Below are positions 60,958 to 64,000 of a DNA stretch of 64,000 nt, piece after piece. The DNA is from Acetivibrio thermocellus ATCC 27405 (GTDB lineage: Bacteria; Bacillota; Clostridia; Acetivibrionales; Acetivibrionaceae), in the NCBI RefSeq assembly GCF_000015865.1, contig NC_009012.1, positions 2,039,081 to 2,103,080 on the forward strand, given 5' to 3'. The notes under the pieces were generated by a model. That model had not been told where the DNA came from and made no database searches. It worked only from the letters and a program-made list of their open reading frames with translations. The translations under genes and the position numbers were made by a program. Within the stretch, counting starts at the first letter, position 1; every line of letters begins with the position of its first letter.

Positions 60958-61917
60958 TCAGTTAGCCGCGAAAGTAACAGAACACTTTTCACCCTTTTCA
61001 TTTGTATAGTTTACAATAATACCATTATCAGTAGCCTGTATAACTCCGTCATATTTGTAATTTTTCTGATTGTTCAGGGTATAAGTAAAGCATGCCTTAT
61101 CCTCTTTCAGTCCAATTACCGTTCCGTTTAAAACAGCTTCAGTGCCTTCTGATGATTGAACTGCCAAATCCACAGAATACTCAAAACCTTGTTTTTCAAT
61201 TTTTAAAAAATAATTCTGAGGTTCTTTGGATTTTATATACGCAGGATCATCTTCTGTTTTTTCAGTATCCGAAGTGCCGGATACCGCAATTTTTTCAAGC
61301 GCAGTTTCAATAGCAGCGGGAACGTATTCTTCTCCTGTCGATGAAATTGTTATTTTTTTGGTTTTACCGTCCCAGTCCACCTTTAAATTCATCTGCTCCG
61401 CAACAAATCTTATAGGAATCATTGTTCTCCCATTTTTAATAACCGGAGCTTGATCTATAGGTACCTCAGTCATTTCAACATACTCACCGATTATGTAATT
61501 GTCGCATATTTCGGCAACATTGCTGCCTATTTTCAATTTTATGTACTTGTATGTATTCCATGACCTGAAATATTCCACTGATGTACCTGTGGTTTCATCA
61601 ACTTCAGATTCATCTATGGTATTCATATCAACCTTGTTTAAAATCCTGACTGTTTTTTCTTCATCATCCCATGTAACGGAATATCCCATAGATTCTGATA
61701 TAAACCTTATGGGAACCAATGTCCTGCCGCTGCTTTCGTCGATATATGGAGCAGCATCCAAAGTTACGCTTTCGTTATTAACCGTTGCAACAGTATTATT
61801 TACCTGGAGCACAATCGTTTTTCCCTGATTCTGTGCAAACACACCGACCGGTGCAATGACACTTACCGCAATTAATAAAATCGACACAAGCAGACTAACA
61901 AAACCTTTTGAATTCAT
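60958..61917 (-). CDS. Secreted protein with two copper-amine-oxidase-type stalk domains
   Basis: A 319-residue exported protein. Signal peptide (~residues 1-29), then two stalk domains: AAPYIDESSGRTLVPIRFIS with ESMGYSVTWDDEEKTV, and PVIKNGRTMIPIRFVAEQMN with KVDWDGKTKKITI. The C-terminal ~100 residues are beta-rich and unassigned. These domains are common on the surface of clostridia, without amine oxidase activity. ATG 61917 follows AGGGAGGG. Confidence 0.85.
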   Translation of the reverse strand: MNSKGFVSLLVSILLIAVSVIAPVGVFAQNQGKTIVLQVNNTVATVNNESVTLDAAPYIDESSGRTLVPIRFISESMGYSVTWDDEEKTVRILNKVDMNTIDESEVDETTGTSVEYFRSWNTYKYIKLKIGSNVAEICDNYIIGEYVEMTEVPIDQAPVIKNGRTMIPIRFVAEQMNLKVDWDGKTKKITISSTGEEYVPAAIETALEKIAVSGTSDTEKTEDDPAYIKSKEPQNYFLKIEKQGFEYSVDLAVQSSEGTEAVLNGTVIGLKEDKACFTYTLNNQKNYKYDGVIQATDNGIIVNYTNEKGEKCSVTFAAN

Positions 61918-61995
61918 AGTATCCCTCCCTACAAGCGTTGTTGTAACCAACTGACAGCCCAAAAAAACCTGTTCATATTAACAGAGTTATTTCCT

Positions 61996-62024
61996 ATAAT
62001 ATCGGTTAATCCTACAAATGTCAA
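61996..62024 (-). promoter_or_regulatory. Promoter of the stalk-domain gene
   Basis: TTGACA (62019-62024), 17-base spacer, TATTAT (61996-62001). Leader about 70 bases. Confidence 0.8.
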
Positions 62025-62114
62025 CAATGTAAATCTGCTGTTTAAGCTAAGACATTATTGTCTTTTGGCTTGAAATAAAAGGTTTTTACCTACTTCATTA
62101 TTTATTTCATTTTA

Positions 62115-62144
62115 TTGACAAATGTCCGATTTTTGTAGTATTAT
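62115..62144 (+). promoter_or_regulatory. Orphan plus-strand promoter
   Basis: TTGACA (62115-62120), 18-base spacer, TATTAT (62139-62144). It points into 62150-62590, where no plus-strand protein gene is visible. Confidence 0.5.
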
Positions 62145-62300
62145 TATAGTAAATTTACACTTAATATATTTTTATGTAAATTGTTGTAAGTTTTTGTGAA
62201 ATCGACAAATTTAACAGTGAGATTTAGTTTTCTCTGCGGCTGATAAAATGATTTATATTGAAATGACATATTTTATAACTTTAGTTTATCAAAAAATATA

Positions 62301-62366
62301 GCCGGCCATGGATTAAGCTTTAGCCGGGAAACGTACAGGTCACCGTTAATTTGAGCGTGCTTTTTT
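62301..62366 (+). other. Structured GC-rich block ending in a T run, possible small RNA
   Basis: In an AT-rich 600-base gap, CCGGC (62302-62306) can pair with GCCGG (62323-62327), and the block ends with GCGTGC and six T. With the promoter at 62115 it could be the end of a non-coding transcript. No known RNA family recognised. The remaining sequence 62145-62300 and 62367-62590 is AT-rich with nothing else supportable. Confidence 0.25.
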
Positions 62367-62592
62367 CCCCCTTGATTTAGTTTTTTTATTATTTTTTATT
62401 TACTGATTTTGTGCCCTTAGAGATTATCATTTTTTAAATTCCGCTTTTCAAAACTTTATTGTCGCTTAACATTCCGGTTGTTTTACAGGTGAATTTTAAC
62501 AAAATAATATATGAATTTAAAATATTTGGCATCAACTGGTTGCACCAAACCAGGCGATTCGTAACACAAAAAAAACAGTATTAGCCTATTAT

Positions 62593-62976
62593 TTATTCTG
62601 TTAAAATAACCTCTCTGCAAATTACCGTCAACCAAGGAGTTGAATAATCAGTGGTAAAAATCTCAACTTGCTTTCCCTTGCCTTCTGATAAATAATCAGA
62701 TTCTTTTCCTTTAAACAATATAATTGTAAAGTAACTGTCTGTATTGACTAAGTTACTGTCTAATGCAAGTTGATTTGTAATATGAAAATTAGCTTTTATG
62801 CAATTTTTAAAGATAAGCTTCAATATTCTTGTGGTATCTCTTCCCTCCTGAACATCCCAGTAATAATCAACCGAAACTATCAAATCTAACTTATTTTCTG
62901 ACCACTTAACAGAAGTAATAATACTATCTGTAAAATCATACTTTTCAAGTATTTCATTTAAATTATTTGCCAACAT
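62593..62976 (-). CDS. Hypothetical protein
   Basis: A 127-residue acidic, beta-prone protein (WSENKLDLIVSVDYYWD). ATG 62976 follows AGGTG. Its size and pattern resemble immunity-type proteins of polymorphic toxin loci, but no toxin gene is seen here. No family recognised. Confidence 0.55.
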   Translation of the reverse strand: MLANNLNEILEKYDFTDSIITSVKWSENKLDLIVSVDYYWDVQEGRDTTRILKLIFKNCIKANFHITNQLALDSNLVNTDSYFTIILFKGKESDYLSEGKGKQVEIFTTDYSTPWLTVICREVILTE

Positions 62977-63056
62977 CTTATTCACCTACTTTCAAAATAA
63001 AAGTGTGTTAATGAAAGCACGGTGTATCTTCACCTGGTTGTGCATGTATTCTTACT

Positions 63057-63590
63057 TTACTTTTTCTCCTTCACACTACCAAAACGTTGATGCTTAACGT
63101 GCTTAAATATTATTTCTGCGGCTTCTTTGGCAGAAATATTGCTTACATCAATTTTACACGTATCCATTTGAAAGTAATTTTTTAATCTTGATACACTTCT
63201 ATCAATAACATCTTCAGTCCTTATTCCCATTTTTATATCCTTTGCGATTCGTGAGATTAATGCTTGTTCTGTACATACGAGAGAAAACTTATACAATTTA
63301 TAATCATGTCTTTTTAACCTGGACAGCACATTGTCAATAATACTTTGCTCATGCATTACCCAACAAAAAATAATATTTTCATACACTGAGCATGAAAGAA
63401 AATTATTTATGAGATAACTAATATTATCAATTACCATATTTTTTGTCTCATCATTCACAATAAAAGGAGACATGTCCCAACACCAATCACCGTCCAGAAA
63501 AACACAATTTGATAAAAGTTTTTGCAATTCTCTGCTTGTTGCTGTTTTCCCTACGCCCATGGTTCCATTTATAAAAATCAGATTTTTCAT
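63057..63590 (-). CDS. P-loop nucleotide kinase-like protein
   Basis: A 177-residue P-loop protein: Walker A INGTMGVGKTATSREL at residues ~7-20, FLDGDWCW as the DGD motif, and a lid-like region with RIAKDI and RSVSRL. It resembles small-molecule kinases (AAA_18/chloramphenicol phosphotransferase-like). Substrate unknown. ATG 63590 follows GGAGAG. Stand-alone in an AT-rich accessory region. Confidence 0.7.
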   Translation of the reverse strand: MKNLIFINGTMGVGKTATSRELQKLLSNCVFLDGDWCWDMSPFIVNDETKNMVIDNISYLINNFLSCSVYENIIFCWVMHEQSIIDNVLSRLKRHDYKLYKFSLVCTEQALISRIAKDIKMGIRTEDVIDRSVSRLKNYFQMDTCKIDVSNISAKEAAEIIFKHVKHQRFGSVKEKK

Positions 63591-63780
63591 TTTCTACTCT
63601 CCAATGTCTAAAACTTAAATCAGCACAGAATTTCCTTTTATTCCTCTCACCGCAATCACATATCCAATCTCCGGTATCGCCCACCTCATCAGATTTTAAA
63701 TTAAAAAGGGCACTGCTCCCAAAATTTATTCCATTTTGAAATAGCCCCTTGCAATTTATATCAACATATATTGATTGCAT
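63487..63780 (-). CDS. Doubtful small open frame with a zinc-ribbon-like piece
   Basis: A 97-codon frame from ATG 63780 with a poor ribosome site. Its first 55 residues include WICDCGERNKRKFCAD, like half of a zinc ribbon at the end of SPFH-type proteins, then it overlaps the kinase gene in another frame and looks random. Perhaps a truncated gene remnant. From 63781 to 64000 I see only AT-rich DNA. Confidence 0.3.
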   Translation of the reverse strand: MQSIYVDINCKGLFQNGINFGSSALFNLKSDEVGDTGDWICDCGERNKRKFCADLSFRHWRVENEKSDFYKWNHGRRENSNKQRIAKTFIKLCFSGR

Positions 63781-64000
63781 TATACAGTCTCACTTTCTAT
63801 TCTAATTGTTCATAAAATTAATAAGATCTTCAAGATTATTATAAATTATAGAAACCTTCTATTTAAACGTTTTTCACCACTGATGGCTTAATATGTGGTC
63901 GATATAAGTGTAATTACAACGAATACTCAAAAAAGTTAAAAAATAATATAAAATTATTTAGATTTTACTTTTTTAATAATAGTTTTAATGATAGTTGTAA

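Noticed and set aside
62301-62366. Cyclic-di-GMP or similar known riboswitch
   Set aside because: The block lacks the conserved cores of the riboswitch families I know, and no gene follows on that strand.

Overview
The window looks like a low-GC, spore-forming, anaerobic Firmicute, most probably Acetivibrio (Clostridium) thermocellum or a close relative. The reasons are a rubrerythrin, a sporulation protein of the YunB type, AGGAGG-type ribosome binding sites, copper-amine-oxidase-type stalk domains and an intein-bearing phage terminase, which I recall from that species. The species name is recollection and could not be checked.

Positions 1 to about 31.7 kb are a resident prophage, nearly all on the minus strand and cut by the left window edge. 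Reading in the direction of transcription (right to left) it holds four blocks. (i) A restriction-modification island (28.1-31.5 kb: controller-type HTH, cytosine methyltransferase, PD-(D/E)XK nuclease, one opposite-strand gene of unknown role) with a Vsr nuclease at 27.5 kb. (ii) A lysogeny/regulation block (22.9-27.3 kb: two ImmA/IrrE metallopeptidases, an XRE repressor, an HTH protein, a KilAC antirepressor). (iii) A replication/recombination block (14.2-22.8 kb: frameshifted SNF2 helicase, VRR-NUC, a Cas4-like nuclease fused to a Sak4-like ATPase, a DUF669 protein, family B DNA polymerase, primase-helicase, a candidate iteron origin, a late regulator). (iv) A late block (0-14.1 kb: HNH nuclease beside a candidate cos site, two DNA methyltransferases, an amidoligase/gamma-glutamylcyclotransferase cassette, small terminase, large terminase with a class 3-type intein, HK97-type portal, ClpP-type protease, capsid, head proteins). 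The right prophage end lies near 31.68-31.74 kb, where a tRNA T-arm-like sequence sits beside the terminator of the host gene rlmD. No integrase is visible.

Positions 31.8-61.9 kb are host chromosome: rlmD; a B12 transporter btuFCD under a cobalamin riboswitch; an SPFH/zinc-ribbon protein; an M23 peptidase with a bactofilin; yunB; a class A penicillin-binding protein; a MacAB-type exporter with two TolC-like proteins; proB; a conserved GGGtGRT/NifU-like pair; rubrerythrin; tRNA-Pro(CGG); a YdcF protein; a Lon-like protease; the amidohydrolase-tsaE-tsaB-rimI cluster; and a secreted stalk-domain protein. Positions 62-64 kb are AT-rich and hold poorly conserved small genes, including a P-loop kinase.

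The most interesting items are the amidoligase cassette (an apparently active amidoligase plus a paralogue lacking its catalytic segments, a cyclotransferase, and three near-identical promoters), the Gln1 intein with Trp-Cys-Thr signature inserted in the terminase P-loop, the candidate cos, late-promoter and origin elements of the prophage, and the uncharacterised GGGtGRT/NifU-like pair.
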